From: CAYUVH01 sp964448135
Lineage (GTDB): Bacteria > Verrucomicrobiota > Verrucomicrobiia > Limisphaerales > UBA8199
Reading direction: 5' to 3'
DNA length: 64,000 bases
NCBI GenBank assembly: GCA_964448135.1
Contig: CAYUVH010000016.1
Span: 1-64,000, forward strand
How positions within the stretch are numbered: the stretch's first letter is position 1; each line of letters opens with the position of its first letter. The translations under genes were made by a program, and so were the position numbers. Shown here in pieces: positions 8,358 through 16,356 of this stretch. The notes beneath the pieces were generated by a model. The model saw only the letters and a program-made list of their open reading frames with translations, did not search any database and was not told the DNA's origin.

Positions 8358-9632
8358 ATGAGTCCGCTCCCGATCGAAATCCTCGCCTCGGTGCTGTTCG
8401 GCCTGGCCGTAGTGCACACTTTTTGTGTAAAGCGTTTTGCCCACTGGGCGCACGAGTCTCCGCCCGGTTCAGTGCGCGAGCACCTGCTCCACTTTCTCGC
8501 GGAAACCGAGGTGGTGTTCGGCCTGTGGGCTGCTGCGCTGTTTCTCGGCGTCGCGGCATTGAAAGGTTCGTTTCACGACGCAGTGAGCTACGTCGAGAGC
8601 CTCAACTTCACCGAGCCGAAGTTTGTATTCGTAATCATGGTGGTTGCCGCCACCCGCCCGGTGGTCCAACTGGCCGAAAGCCTCATAGCGCTGGCAGCGC
8701 GACTGATTCCCGTTCGCGAAGCCGTCGCGTTCTACATCGCTGCGTTATTCCTGGGGCCACTCTTGGGGTCGTTCATCACGGAACCAGCATCGATGACGTT
8801 ACTGGCGCTCGTGCTCAAGCGCCGGTATTTCAACCGTGGCATTAGTCGTAAGCTGGCCTACGCCACACTTGGACTGCTGTTCGTAAACGTCTCCATCGGT
8901 GGCACCTTGACGCAGTTCGCCGCGCCACCCGTGCTGATGGTAGCGGCTAAATGGAATTGGGATTTGGCGTTTATGTTCGAGCACTTCGGATGGCGCGCCG
9001 CAGCAGCATGCGGCGTTTCAACCACGGTTGTGGCCACAGTGTTTTGGAAGGAGCTAAAAGGCTTGGGAGTCGAGCGGGATGCGAGCGGGCGGATACCGGC
9101 ATGGCTCACGGCGACACATCTGATATTCCTCGCGCTCGTCGTGGCTTTCGCGCACTACCCGAATGTGTTTTTTGGGGTGTTTGTGTTATTCCTTGGCCTG
9201 ACGACGGCGACGCGCGAGCATCAGGACGCACTCAAGTTGCGTGAAGGATTGCTGGTGGGATTCTTCCTCGCGGGGCTGGTCACGCTCGGTTCGTTGCAAG
9301 CTTACTGGCTGAAGCCGCTCATCCAAAGTCTTGGTGGTAATGCTCTATTTTTTGGAGCAACTGGTCTGACGGCGATCACCGACAACGCAGCTCTGACCTA
9401 TTTGGGCTCGCTAGTGGACGGAATCTCGGAAGATCTGAAATATGCGCTCGTGGCAGGGGCGGTCACGGGCGGCGGGCTTACTGTCATTGCCAACGCGCCC
9501 AACCCGGCGGGCGCGGGCATCTTGCAAGATGCGAAAGCCTTCGAGGGGGAAGGCATCAGCCCCCTCGGACTCTTCCTCGGAGCATTGTTTCCGACAGCAG
9601 TGGCGATAGCGTTCTTCTGGTTGCTGCATTGA
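8358..9632 (+). CDS. Putative Na+/H+ antiporter
   Basis: This 424-residue inner-membrane protein has about eleven hydrophobic segments. It resembles the family annotated as putative Na+/H+ antiporter (Na_H_antiport_3, PF07399). Conserved-looking stretches include FITEPASMTLLALVL, a small-residue-rich GGTLTQFAAPPVLM, and AITDNAALTYLGSLVDG, where Asp/Asn in a broken helix are the likely ion ligands. It would exchange Na+ (or Li+) for protons and so protect against salt or alkaline stress. It has its own promoter and a structured leader. It converges on the glycosyltransferase-HAD fusion, whose predicted product is also linked with osmotic stress. Transport activity is inferred from family only. 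Confidence 0.85.
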   Translation: MSPLPIEILASVLFGLAVVHTFCVKRFAHWAHESPPGSVREHLLHFLAETEVVFGLWAAALFLGVAALKGSFHDAVSYVESLNFTEPKFVFVIMVVAATRPVVQLAESLIALAARLIPVREAVAFYIAALFLGPLLGSFITEPASMTLLALVLKRRYFNRGISRKLAYATLGLLFVNVSIGGTLTQFAAPPVLMVAAKWNWDLAFMFEHFGWRAAAACGVSTTVVATVFWKELKGLGVERDASGRIPAWLTATHLIFLALVVAFAHYPNVFFGVFVLFLGLTTATREHQDALKLREGLLVGFFLAGLVTLGSLQAYWLKPLIQSLGGNALFFGATGLTAITDNAALTYLGSLVDGISEDLKYALVAGAVTGGGLTVIANAPNPAGAGILQDAKAFEGEGISPLGLFLGALFPTAVAIAFFWLLH

Positions 9633-9762
9633 AGCGGGTTAACCTGGTGATGTCCTGCTTGTGGCCGCAATCGGCAGGCCATCAAAAAATGATGGGGTGA
9701 AAGATTTGAACTCCATCCTCGATTAATCCTGCGGGTTGAACACGCAAGGATTACGTTACAAT

Positions 9763-11250
9763 TCAAGTAACCTCTCGAATCTCTGATCGCGGGGAAACCG
9801 GCTGGCCGAGTAAACGCAGAACCTCTCTCAAATCATCCAGCACGATGTGTTTAGCCGCATGTTGAACAGCGGGGGTTTTGGGCTGAAATGCCACCGAGAA
9901 TCCTGCTTCCTGCAAAAGACAAACATCATTTTCGCTGTCTCCCACCGCGAGTACTTGCTGCGCGCCGATACCTAATTCGTCGATTAAATGCCGGAGCACG
10001 TTTGATTTGCATAGCCGGTGTTTGGCACAGCCTTTCAAATGTTGCATGGCGGGAGATAAGGTGATTCGCCCGGTGGCCTTTTCGCGGTGGAATTTCATAA
10101 CGTGACTGATCGTAAAGTCGGCAAAAACCCTCCGGCGAACAATTTCCGCCGCCATACGGTAACTGTCCGTGACTACGCCCACCAGGTAGCCGGCTTTGCG
10201 CAAGCCCACGACCGTTTCAACCGCTCCCTTCGTGAGAGGCATCTCCCGGGCCACACGCTCGATAACGCTTTTCGATACCCCGGTAAAAATAGTCGCGATT
10301 CGCCTTGTGCGAGCGATGGCGTCGAGAGTCAGGTTATCAAGCAGGGGGTTTAGCTGTTCCATCCGGCCAACGTGATGCGCCAACTCCAAAACGAACCGTC
10401 CGTTCAGCAGAGTGCCGTCCATGTCAAAGAGCGCCAGCTTTTCAGCCTGCTTTAACATTTTCAACGCATGCCGGAAGTCGGCGCGGTGAACACGGTCTCG
10501 TTCCTTTGCCTCGCGTACGTGGCTCACGCGCAACCTCCCCCATTCGGCCGCCCGCTCGAGGATGGTCCGGGCGACTTGAGTGGCCATTTCGCCCAAGGCC
10601 TCCAGGGACTGGCTCTCGTGCGCGATACGGCCGATATCCACTTCCACGATACGAGATCGAGCTGCTGCCGCGTCGATCAATAATCCAATGTCCACACCGT
10701 AATCATTCTCAAATCTCAATTGGCGCAACAGGTCGCGCCGCGCGGCGATGATGCCACCCAGAGGCTGGGCGAAGTCTGACAATTCCGGAAAATAAGTGCG
10801 AAGAAGCGGTCTGGCGGTTAGAATGGTTACCCGCCCAGCCTTCCGAGCGAACTTGGCTTTTATAAAGTCGGCTTCGCCCATGAACAGGGGCTCCGTCATT
10901 CGCTCAATCAAGTCTGAGCGCAGCCCGTGCAGATCGCCGTCGAGATAAACAATCAAATCAAACTTCGCCGCTTGCAAGCCGTCCTCCATGGACGCGCCTT
11001 TGCCGAGCAGCGAACTCGTTACAACGCGCGCTCCGGACCGCTCCGCCATTTCAGGTGTTCCATCAATTGATCCGTCATCAATCACCAGCACTTCGCCTAC
11101 CCGAGGGCTCTCGAGCGCAAATTTGACGACGTTCGAAATGGTACGCGATTCATTCAGCACCGGAATCACTACAGTGACCTGGGCTTTTCGTGTCGCATTC
11201 GAGTTCGTGCCCAACCGTTGGACGATTTTACGTTTCATCTCTCTTTTCAT
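9763..11250 (-). CDS. Bifunctional glycosyltransferase (GpgS/GT81-like) - HAD phosphatase fusion
   Basis: This 495-residue protein has two enzymes in one chain. Residues about 25-235 are a GT-A glycosyltransferase: VIPVLNES, DDGS near 58 and the LDGDL metal motif near 104. An FIKAKFARKAGRVT segment and a QPLGGIIAARR segment then resemble glucosyl-3-phosphoglycerate synthases. Residues about 272-480 are a SerB-like HAD phosphatase with FDMDGTLLNG, a motif II Thr/Ser, Lys region and GDSENDVCLL near 438. The pairing suggests synthesis of a sugar-phosphate intermediate and its dephosphorylation, for instance to glucosylglycerate, a compatible solute. A polyprenyl or other GT2 role cannot be excluded. 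The start has a second ATG four codons in. It is transcribed divergently from the 11367 operon. Confidence 0.82.
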   Translation of the reverse strand: MKREMKRKIVQRLGTNSNATRKAQVTVVIPVLNESRTISNVVKFALESPRVGEVLVIDDGSIDGTPEMAERSGARVVTSSLLGKGASMEDGLQAAKFDLIVYLDGDLHGLRSDLIERMTEPLFMGEADFIKAKFARKAGRVTILTARPLLRTYFPELSDFAQPLGGIIAARRDLLRQLRFENDYGVDIGLLIDAAAARSRIVEVDIGRIAHESQSLEALGEMATQVARTILERAAEWGRLRVSHVREAKERDRVHRADFRHALKMLKQAEKLALFDMDGTLLNGRFVLELAHHVGRMEQLNPLLDNLTLDAIARTRRIATIFTGVSKSVIERVAREMPLTKGAVETVVGLRKAGYLVGVVTDSYRMAAEIVRRRVFADFTISHVMKFHREKATGRITLSPAMQHLKGCAKHRLCKSNVLRHLIDELGIGAQQVLAVGDSENDVCLLQEAGFSVAFQPKTPAVQHAAKHIVLDDLREVLRLLGQPVSPRSEIREVT

Positions 11251-11366
11251 TTTTTGCCCGGCAACGGCGAATTTCAGCCAATGATATCGCTTTATCCTCG
11301 CGATTATCGAACATTTCAGTCTGACGGATTTGACAACGCAAAGTTGCTCTACTTAATGTTAGCCTG

Positions 11367-11747
11367 ATGGATTCGAACATTCCAGCCGAAGTCCAACGAT
11401 TTGTGGCCACACACATCACCTCTCTCGACCAGCTTGAGGTTTTGCTGCTGGTGAGTTCGTTGCCTGACCGGGAGTGGTCGGCCGACGCGGTATATCGAGT
11501 GGTGTTGTCAAATCCCGTGATTGTGGCTGAACGCTTGACCGGATTTGTCCGTGCCGGGCTGTTGGTGTGCGCGGGCGACCCGCCGCTTTTTCGCTATGGC
11601 CCCTCCACTGACGAAAAGGCGAAACAAATCGCCGCCCTCGGCGCCCTTTACAAGACGGCGCGTCACAAGATTATCGAGCTGATTTATAAGCCGGCCGATC
11701 CATTGAAACACTTTTCTGACGCCTTTAAATTCAAGCACAACAAATGA
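11367..11747 (+). CDS. Hypothetical winged-helix-like protein
   Basis: This 126-residue soluble protein heads a three-gene operon. The N-terminal 80 residues are helix-rich with a pattern like a winged-helix unit (LDQLEVLLLVSSLPDREW, then a VVLSNPVIVAERLTGFVRAGLL recognition-like helix and a short hairpin). The C-terminus ends in a basic FKFKHNK. The stop is one base before the next start, so the three genes are almost certainly co-translated. A role as regulator or cytoplasmic partner of the two small membrane proteins is inference. I do not recognise a named family with certainty. Confidence 0.72.
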   Translation: MDSNIPAEVQRFVATHITSLDQLEVLLLVSSLPDREWSADAVYRVVLSNPVIVAERLTGFVRAGLLVCAGDPPLFRYGPSTDEKAKQIAALGALYKTARHKIIELIYKPADPLKHFSDAFKFKHNK

Positions 11748-11748
11748 T

Positions 11749-12018
11749 ATGAGTGGTTTCGTTTACACGCTTTGTGCATTGACGAGTTTCGTGTGCTTTG
11801 TGCTCCTGCTGTATCACTACCGGCGACAGCGGGGGAGATTATTATTTTGCGGTTCGGTTGCCTTCCTGTGTTTCGCCCTCGCCAACGTGGTGCTGGTGGT
11901 GGACCTAATCGTAATCCCGCAAGTGGATCTCATGTTTTGGCGGAATCTACTCAACCTCCTGGGAGTATTTATCCTGCTGTTCGCCCTCATCGGCAGTATG
12001 GGGAAGGATGCCCAATGA
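11749..12018 (+). CDS. Small membrane protein (DUF5985-like)
   Basis: This 89-residue protein has three predicted membrane helices (residues about 3-22, 32-52, 60-82) separated by a basic YHYRRQRGR loop. It starts one base after the upstream stop, and its own stop overlaps the next start (ATGA). The pattern matches small proteins annotated as DUF5985, which usually occur in pairs as here. The function is unknown. Confidence 0.7.
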   Translation: MSGFVYTLCALTSFVCFVLLLYHYRRQRGRLLFCGSVAFLCFALANVVLVVDLIVIPQVDLMFWRNLLNLLGVFILLFALIGSMGKDAQ

Positions 12019-12287
12019 TGACGCCAGCGATTCTCCATTTCATGTCGGGCGCGATCGCCATGGGCTATGCCGCCATCGCGTTCTGTCTTTTCTGCTCATG
12101 GCGGCGCAACCGGATTGGCTTGATCGGCCTGTTCGGCGTCGCCTTCGCCTTGCTCGCAATCGAGCGTGTCGTCTTCGTGCTGGTGCAAGCACGGGACGAA
12201 TACAAACCCTTCGTTTACCTGTTTCGGCTCGCCGCGTTTCTGGTCATCATTGCCGGCATCGTTGTTCAGAATCGGCGTCGAGGTTGA
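12015..12287 (+). CDS. Small membrane protein (DUF5985-like), second copy
   Basis: This 90-residue protein has three predicted membrane helices and a basic WRRNR loop between helices one and two, the same plan as its upstream neighbour, so the two are probably tandem duplicates forming a hetero-oligomer. The start ATG at 12015 overlaps the previous stop; a second ATG follows at once at 12018. It ends with the basic tail QNRRRG. No enzymatic motif is seen. Confidence 0.7.
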   Translation: MMTPAILHFMSGAIAMGYAAIAFCLFCSWRRNRIGLIGLFGVAFALLAIERVVFVLVQARDEYKPFVYLFRLAAFLVIIAGIVVQNRRRG

Positions 12288-12416
12288 GGCATACCGACGC
12301 CTCCCACACCTTGGTGACGAGCGCGGCGGATTGTTGCGGAAAGTACGCGGCTTTGGGTGTGGCGCGGCTATTTTTTCGATCCAGCAGCTAGGGGCACCAG
12401 CGAATGTGAATGCCGA

Positions 12417-12659
12417 TCAGCTCTCTCCTTGTGCTTTTTGAGCCATGGCAAATTCAGCGCGCAGCAGATCGTGTAGCGTCACCAACCCAATCACGTCGCC
12501 TTCTTTGCGATCCAAAACCGCGACGAAGTGTGTTTCGGACGTAATCAACATCCGCTGCAGCTACAGTTGCTGCGCGCGCTGTCGCAAACTTTGCATTCGC
12601 AGCCCTAGCACATGCGACTGTAGCAGCGGCGGCAAAGGCTTTTTGTAAGATGCTTTCAT
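12417..12659 (-). pseudogene. Decayed CBS-domain protein
   Basis: The frame starts with an ATG (12657-12659) that overlaps the methyltransferase stop as ATGA, reads 32 codons, hits TAG, and then continues in the same frame for 47 more codons to TGA at 12417. The part after the stop is half a CBS domain (HFVAVLDRKEGDVIGLV, then LHDLLRAE), as found at the C-terminus of ClC-type chloride channels or IMPDH-like proteins. A working CBS pair needs about 120 residues, so this is a remnant. The preserved start coupling shows that it once belonged to the operon. Confidence 0.55.
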
Positions 12660-13300
12660 CGCTGGCTGCGCCGCCACAGGTCAGAGTGAACCAGGCCGAA
12701 ATTAGCCAGCCGCTGCTCCACTAGCCGAAAGCGGGCCGCTTCAAGGAATTCGTCCGGAGGCGTGAGTTTCGACGCCGACAAGCCGGTGGTGAACCGGAAG
12801 AACGCGTACATCAGCGCGAGCACCAGTTTCGCCCGCCACTTTCGCCAGCCGCGGTCCGGCTGTCGGAAATCCGTCAGCAACCAACCTGCTTGGTCTGTCG
12901 CGCCAACCGAGACCTTCGAAACCAGCCGCTCCAGTTCCTCGCGCCGAAAGCAGTCGAGAAAGAAACTCGTCACGACCAGGTCGAAGGCCGAATGCGGCGG
13001 CTGCCACGTCAACGCATCCTGCTGCAGGAACGTCGCCCGCGCGGCGTCCGCCCCCTGGCGCTTCATTTCGGCGCGGGCCGCCTGAATCATGCGTGGGCTG
13101 CGTTCGACACAAGTTACGTGCACGTGCGGATTGGCTCGCAACAATTCCACGAGAAACCGGCCCGGCCCTTCGCCCAGGAGCAACGCGCGCCGACTGGTTG
13201 TCGCTTCAGCCAGAAACGCGATGCGACCCCGCTGCAGGATCTGCCCGGCCAAAAGCAACTCCAGGTTCCGATATTGAGGTGCCAATGTGTCGAAGCTCAC
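12656..13300 (-). CDS. Class I SAM-dependent methyltransferase
   Basis: This 214-residue cytoplasmic enzyme has motif I as ALLLGEGPGRFL (residues about 39-50), the acidic end of beta2 as VTCVERS, a motif around QQDALTW for the adenine pocket, and motif IV as FDLVVTSFFLDCF. The Pro in GEGPGRF deviates from the usual GxGxG but occurs in the family. The C-terminal third has a hydrophobic ALMYAFFRFTTGL helix, so it may act on a membrane-associated substrate. Its ATG overlaps the upstream membrane-protein stop and its stop overlaps the start of the decayed CBS frame. The substrate is unknown. Confidence 0.82.
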   Translation of the reverse strand: MSFDTLAPQYRNLELLLAGQILQRGRIAFLAEATTSRRALLLGEGPGRFLVELLRANPHVHVTCVERSPRMIQAARAEMKRQGADAARATFLQQDALTWQPPHSAFDLVVTSFFLDCFRREELERLVSKVSVGATDQAGWLLTDFRQPDRGWRKWRAKLVLALMYAFFRFTTGLSASKLTPPDEFLEAARFRLVEQRLANFGLVHSDLWRRSQR

Positions 13301-13683
13301 GGCTCATGGACGGGGAATCTTCGAGCGGGCCGATTCCACCAAAGGCAGGCGGCAATGCCACCCGCAGCATATGCCGCCACATCCCAGAGGTCGGCGGTAC
13401 CGTGATGCAGCCAGAGCGGGCCGATGAACTCGCAGACCAGCGACCATATCGCAAGATGCGACCCCATTTCCGCCCAAGTTGGCGCGAGATCGTGTTCGCG
13501 CAAACCCGTAATCCGCTGGATCCACAGCACTACAGGCAGAGCCGCCGGAATCAGGAGCAGATCATTAAAGTGGCCATGCAGAAACGGCGACGAGAGCAAC
13601 GGCTTGAGCAGCCAGCGATTCAGCGCATAGGCTGCCGCCGAGCCAAGAAACAACCGATCGTGCAAATACCCGAAGCGGCTCAC
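13297..13683 (-). CDS. Small integral membrane protein
   Basis: If it starts at the GTG 13681-13683, which overlaps the stop of a tiny upstream frame as GTGA, it is 128 residues with four hydrophobic segments (LFLGSAAAYALNRWL, LLLIPAALPVVLWI, LAIWSLVCEFIGPLWL, AAYAAGGIAACLWW). An ATG at 13782 would add 33 residues that are not hydrophobic. It resembles small membrane proteins of the VanZ-like or DUF2809 plan, but I cannot assign a family. It is translationally coupled to the methyltransferase. Confidence 0.62.
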   Translation of the reverse strand: MSRFGYLHDRLFLGSAAAYALNRWLLKPLLSSPFLHGHFNDLLLIPAALPVVLWIQRITGLREHDLAPTWAEMGSHLAIWSLVCEFIGPLWLHHGTADLWDVAAYAAGGIAACLWWNRPARRFPVHEP

Positions 13684-13748
13684 AACAACGCCCACATGAC
13701 GAAGCCGGTGGCCACCGCCAGAAGTGTCTTCAAAAGCATTACCATCAT
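13680..13748 (-). CDS. Possible 22-residue membrane peptide
   Basis: Starting at two adjacent ATGs (13743-13748), the frame encodes a single hydrophobic helix (MVMLLKTLLAVATGFVMWALL) and ends in a TGA that overlaps the GTG of the next membrane protein. It could be a real small protein, a leader peptide, or the first helix of the following gene separated by an old frameshift. Confidence 0.25.
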   Translation of the reverse strand: MMVMLLKTLLAVATGFVMWALL

Positions 13749-13886
13749 GGGGAATTGTAACGCGAACAACGCTGTGGCCCAAGAAGCGATTCTATACACC
13801 CCCCAAGCCCTGTTGCGGATCGAACCTTGCAACTGTGCGGTCGCAGCGGCAACCCTGGACGCCAAGTCGTGCTTGCTGAGTTCAGG

Positions 13887-14330
13887 CTACTCTCGCCCCG
13901 CCCTCGTATCTTCGGTTTGTTTCCAGGTAATTGAGTCAATGTAGGTGATCCACCTCATTGCAACCAGAACCCGCGAGCGGATCTGAAAGGGATTGTGCGG
14001 CCTGACCAAGTAATCGTCCACCCCCGCCGCCAGGCCCGCTTTGATTTGATCGAGTTCGCCCATCACGCTCCGCATAAGCACGTAAATGTAAGGCAGTTGG
14101 TAGTGCCTCCGGATGTTGCGCACCAATTCCAACCCGTCAAAAACGGCGCCAAACTTCCGGTCCGTGATGACCAGCCGTGCCGGGCGCGCTTGAAAACCCG
14201 CCCAAAGATCCTCGGCGGAGGCAAAGGTGGAAACGTCCGCGCCATCCAGGACGAGCTGGTCCTCGATATGAGACCGTTCTTCCTGCTTCCGGATCGCCAC
14301 GTAGATGTTCGTTGTTTTAAGACTTGCCAT
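13887..14330 (-). CDS. Stand-alone response-regulator receiver protein
   Basis: This 147-residue protein is a single CheY-like domain without output module. The phospho-acceptor Asp sits in LVITDRKFG, the Thr/Ser switch in YVLMRS, and the usual Lys is replaced by Arg in DDYLVRPHNPFQI. The N-terminal acidic pair is weak (IYVAIRKQE, where VDD is usual), so metal-dependent phosphorylation may be altered. It lies just downstream of the CxxC membrane protein in the same direction, about 100 bases apart, which suggests a joint signalling role. A 13-residue polar tail follows the last helix. Confidence 0.75.
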   Translation of the reverse strand: MASLKTTNIYVAIRKQEERSHIEDQLVLDGADVSTFASAEDLWAGFQARPARLVITDRKFGAVFDGLELVRNIRRHYQLPYIYVLMRSVMGELDQIKAGLAAGVDDYLVRPHNPFQIRSRVLVAMRWITYIDSITWKQTEDTRAGRE

Positions 14331-14432
14331 AGCCAGTTAGATGTCCACTCGCCGGAGCTTGTCCAGAAGCCCAACCCGCTGGCAGGATTTTCTTCATCGC
14401 CGGTTGCCCAGGCGACGCCGATTGGGCTGTCC

Positions 14433-14999
14433 CTAACCTACTGGCTTTTTTTCAGCCAGATTTCCATAGTGCTCCTTCATGCATTCTTCGCACAATCCGT
14501 GGCTGAAGTCAGCTTCGGAGTGCTCCTCGATGTAAGTTTCAATTTTCTCCCAACCTCCATCCTCGTTGCGGATACGTTTACACCACATACAAATCGCCAG
14601 CCGGCCCCTGAGGATTTTGATCTCCCGGCTCTGGCGGACTGTTTGAGCAACGAGAAAAGCCAACAAGGTAAGGACGGCGATGCGAATGAACGCGTTGACA
14701 GCGCTGGTGGCGATCGTTTCATGGGTTTCAAGGAAACTCGCGATGAAGAACCGACCAATCGGAAGAAGGACAGCTAGCGCATAAGCCAGACGCGAATTGC
14801 AGAAGATCGCCGCGATGGCAACCGGAAGGACGAAGAGAATGGGGAACTTCAGCGATGGCGGCGTCCAGACATCAATCAAAAGAATCCCCAAGCCCACTGC
14901 GATGTGGGTGGCTGGCCGAACGAATAATGGGACAAAACGGCTAATCCAGGCCTGAAGGGGCAGACCAAAAACAATGCTGGATTCATTCTGGCGTTTCAA
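14433..14999 (-). CDS. Membrane protein with C-terminal zinc-ribbon-like CxxC domain
   Basis: From the TTG at 14999 the product is 188 residues; the frame is open to a TTG at 15149 but the added residues look random, so the start is uncertain. Four hydrophobic segments (IAVGLGILLIDVW, FPILFVLPVAIAAIF, ALAVLLPIGRFFIA, IAVLTLLAFLVAQTV) precede a short coiled linker and a domain with CMWCKRIRNEDGGW, then ETYIEEHS, then FSHGLCEECM. This last module is often found at the end of bacterial histidine kinases and receiver proteins and is probably a redox or metal-binding sensory tip. It lies upstream of the lone receiver. The kinase core itself is absent. Confidence 0.65.
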   Translation of the reverse strand: MKRQNESSIVFGLPLQAWISRFVPLFVRPATHIAVGLGILLIDVWTPPSLKFPILFVLPVAIAAIFCNSRLAYALAVLLPIGRFFIASFLETHETIATSAVNAFIRIAVLTLLAFLVAQTVRQSREIKILRGRLAICMWCKRIRNEDGGWEKIETYIEEHSEADFSHGLCEECMKEHYGNLAEKKPVG

Positions 15000-15327
15000 A
15001 GCATGAGTGTGACCAAACGGTTGACGCACGGACCATCGGGAATAAACGCTACCTCGGCTGGCGATAGGCAACGGTTTCAAAACGAAATCCCCGAATTTCC
15101 GCCCACAAACCCTTGGCCTTAAGATACATCTTGGAGCTGGATTGGTCAAAGACGAACGACAGGGCCAAAATTAACGGCGTGCAACTGCGTGCTTTATCTT
15201 ATTTCGGCTCCAGAGAGCATCCCGGGGCAGAAGCCCCCTCAAGACTGCTTGACGCAGCTCAAGACCGCAGCGCATATTTACACCGCAGCCGGTTTGAAAC
15301 TACTTGGAGTTCTCCGTCTGCAAACTA

Positions 15328-15419
15328 AGGGTCCGGCGGCGAGTGTGGCCGGAGGCACATACGGATGGGCGGGCCACCATCCGGGTGAATCATTTGCCGG
15401 AATGGCCAAATCAGAACAT
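15328..15419 (+). promoter_or_regulatory. Structured leader element, copy B
   Basis: It is the second copy of the element at 8257-8350. The hairpin CGGATGG / CCATCCG lies at 15362-15368 and 15377-15383 with loop GCGGGCCA, and the flanking blocks GGAGG at 15351 and TGAA at 15386-15389 hold the same spacing within one base. Downstream, ATTTG (15392-15396) can pair with CAAAT (15407-15411), enclosing the ATG at 15402, so the start codon of the next frame would be sequestered. A -35-like TTGACG lies at 15249-15254. Confidence 0.45.
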
Positions 15420-15560
15420 CGAGTGATTGCCTCGGCGACGTTTGCCCGGCGCAGGAGGCGGCGTGAGCTCTTTGTCGTTCTGATCGTCGGAGTGATCTGC
15501 TCGGGCCTCGTGGCTCTCCTGCTGTGGTTGGCCTGCTCAGGCCCCAAGCCCGCCCCTTAA
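15402..15560 (+). CDS. Small single-span membrane protein
   Basis: This 52-residue protein has a very basic cytoplasmic stretch (ARRRRRREL) followed by one membrane helix (FVVLIVGVICSGLVALLLWL) and a short tail GPKPAP. Its start codon lies inside the structured leader element copy B. It precedes the atypical response regulator by 40 bases in the same direction. The function is unknown. Confidence 0.55.
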   Translation: MAKSEHRVIASATFARRRRRRELFVVLIVGVICSGLVALLLWLACSGPKPAP

Positions 15561-15600
15561 CCAGCAGCCCACCGTCTGGCTCATCATATCTGAACATCCG

Positions 15601-16356
15601 ATGCGCACCCTTAAAATAATGATTGCTACTGCCCGTCCCACCAGCATGTGCGCGAGCGCGGGTGAGGATCCGGGTCTGCGTGTGGTTGGCCACACCACTC
15701 GCGGGGAGCGTGTGCTGCCGGAAGCGCAAAACCTGCTGCCCGATGTCATCGTTATGGCGATTGACCTGCCGGGTGTAAACGCTTTGCAGCTGGCGGATCG
15801 GTTGCGGCGCGAGATTCCGTCGGTAAAGGTCATTCTCTTAATGCGGAGCGTAGATGCGGAGACCACTTATCAGGTCACCCAAGCGGGCGTATGCGGTCTG
15901 TTGCCTGCGGCCTCCTCCGCTGACGAATTCCGCGACGCGATCAAACGGGTTGCGGCGGGCGAACTGGTTTATCCCTCGAATGCTGCGCGGCTAGCGCTCG
16001 ACCATCTGGCCCGCGTGAGAAAGCCGCCGCCCAATCTATATCATCTCAGCGCGCGCGATCGCGCAGTTCTGGTCCACATCGCGGAAGGTAAGAGCGACTC
16101 GGAGATCGCCGCCAGTCTTGGCTTACAGCGCTCAGCGATTGAGTGGTCTCAGAAGCGCATCATGAGCAAACTTGGGATCCATACTATTGCCGGTCTGACC
16201 CAATTTGCACTCAGCTCCAACCTGGCTTCATTGCCCGGTACTCCTTCTGCTCTGCCGGCCGCCTCGGCCGCCAAGCCCGGCCCCAGGCGGACAGGGGCGA
16301 AGCGTACGAGAACGCGACCCATCGTGAGCCGCAGTCAACGCGTCGAAGAGCCATGA
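15601..16356 (+). CDS. LuxR/NarL-type regulator with degenerate receiver domain
   Basis: This 251-residue protein has the NarL/FixJ layout, but the receiver domain has lost its chemistry. The phospho-acceptor position is Ala53 (VIVMAIDLPG, where MDxxLPG is usual), the N-terminal acidic pair is replaced (IMIATARPT), and the conserved Lys is Pro (GLLPAAS). The fold is still recognisable and a LuxR helix-turn-helix follows at about residues 148-205 (LSARDRAVLVHIAEGKSDSEI). A basic Pro/Ala/Arg tail ends the protein. It should bind DNA without phosphorylation, through ligand, partner or constitutive dimerisation. Its stop overlaps the next start (ATGA). Confidence 0.78.
   Translation: MRTLKIMIATARPTSMCASAGEDPGLRVVGHTTRGERVLPEAQNLLPDVIVMAIDLPGVNALQLADRLRREIPSVKVILLMRSVDAETTYQVTQAGVCGLLPAASSADEFRDAIKRVAAGELVYPSNAARLALDHLARVRKPPPNLYHLSARDRAVLVHIAEGKSDSEIAASLGLQRSAIEWSQKRIMSKLGIHTIAGLTQFALSSNLASLPGTPSALPAASAAKPGPRRTGAKRTRTRPIVSRSQRVEEP

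Noticed and set aside
9684..9770. tRNA-like words (GATTTGAACTCC, GGATTACG) on the minus strand after the antiporter
   Set aside because: The T-stem does not pair properly and no anticodon or acceptor arm fits. At best it is a very old tRNA remnant; I did not find an integrase or attachment site to support it.
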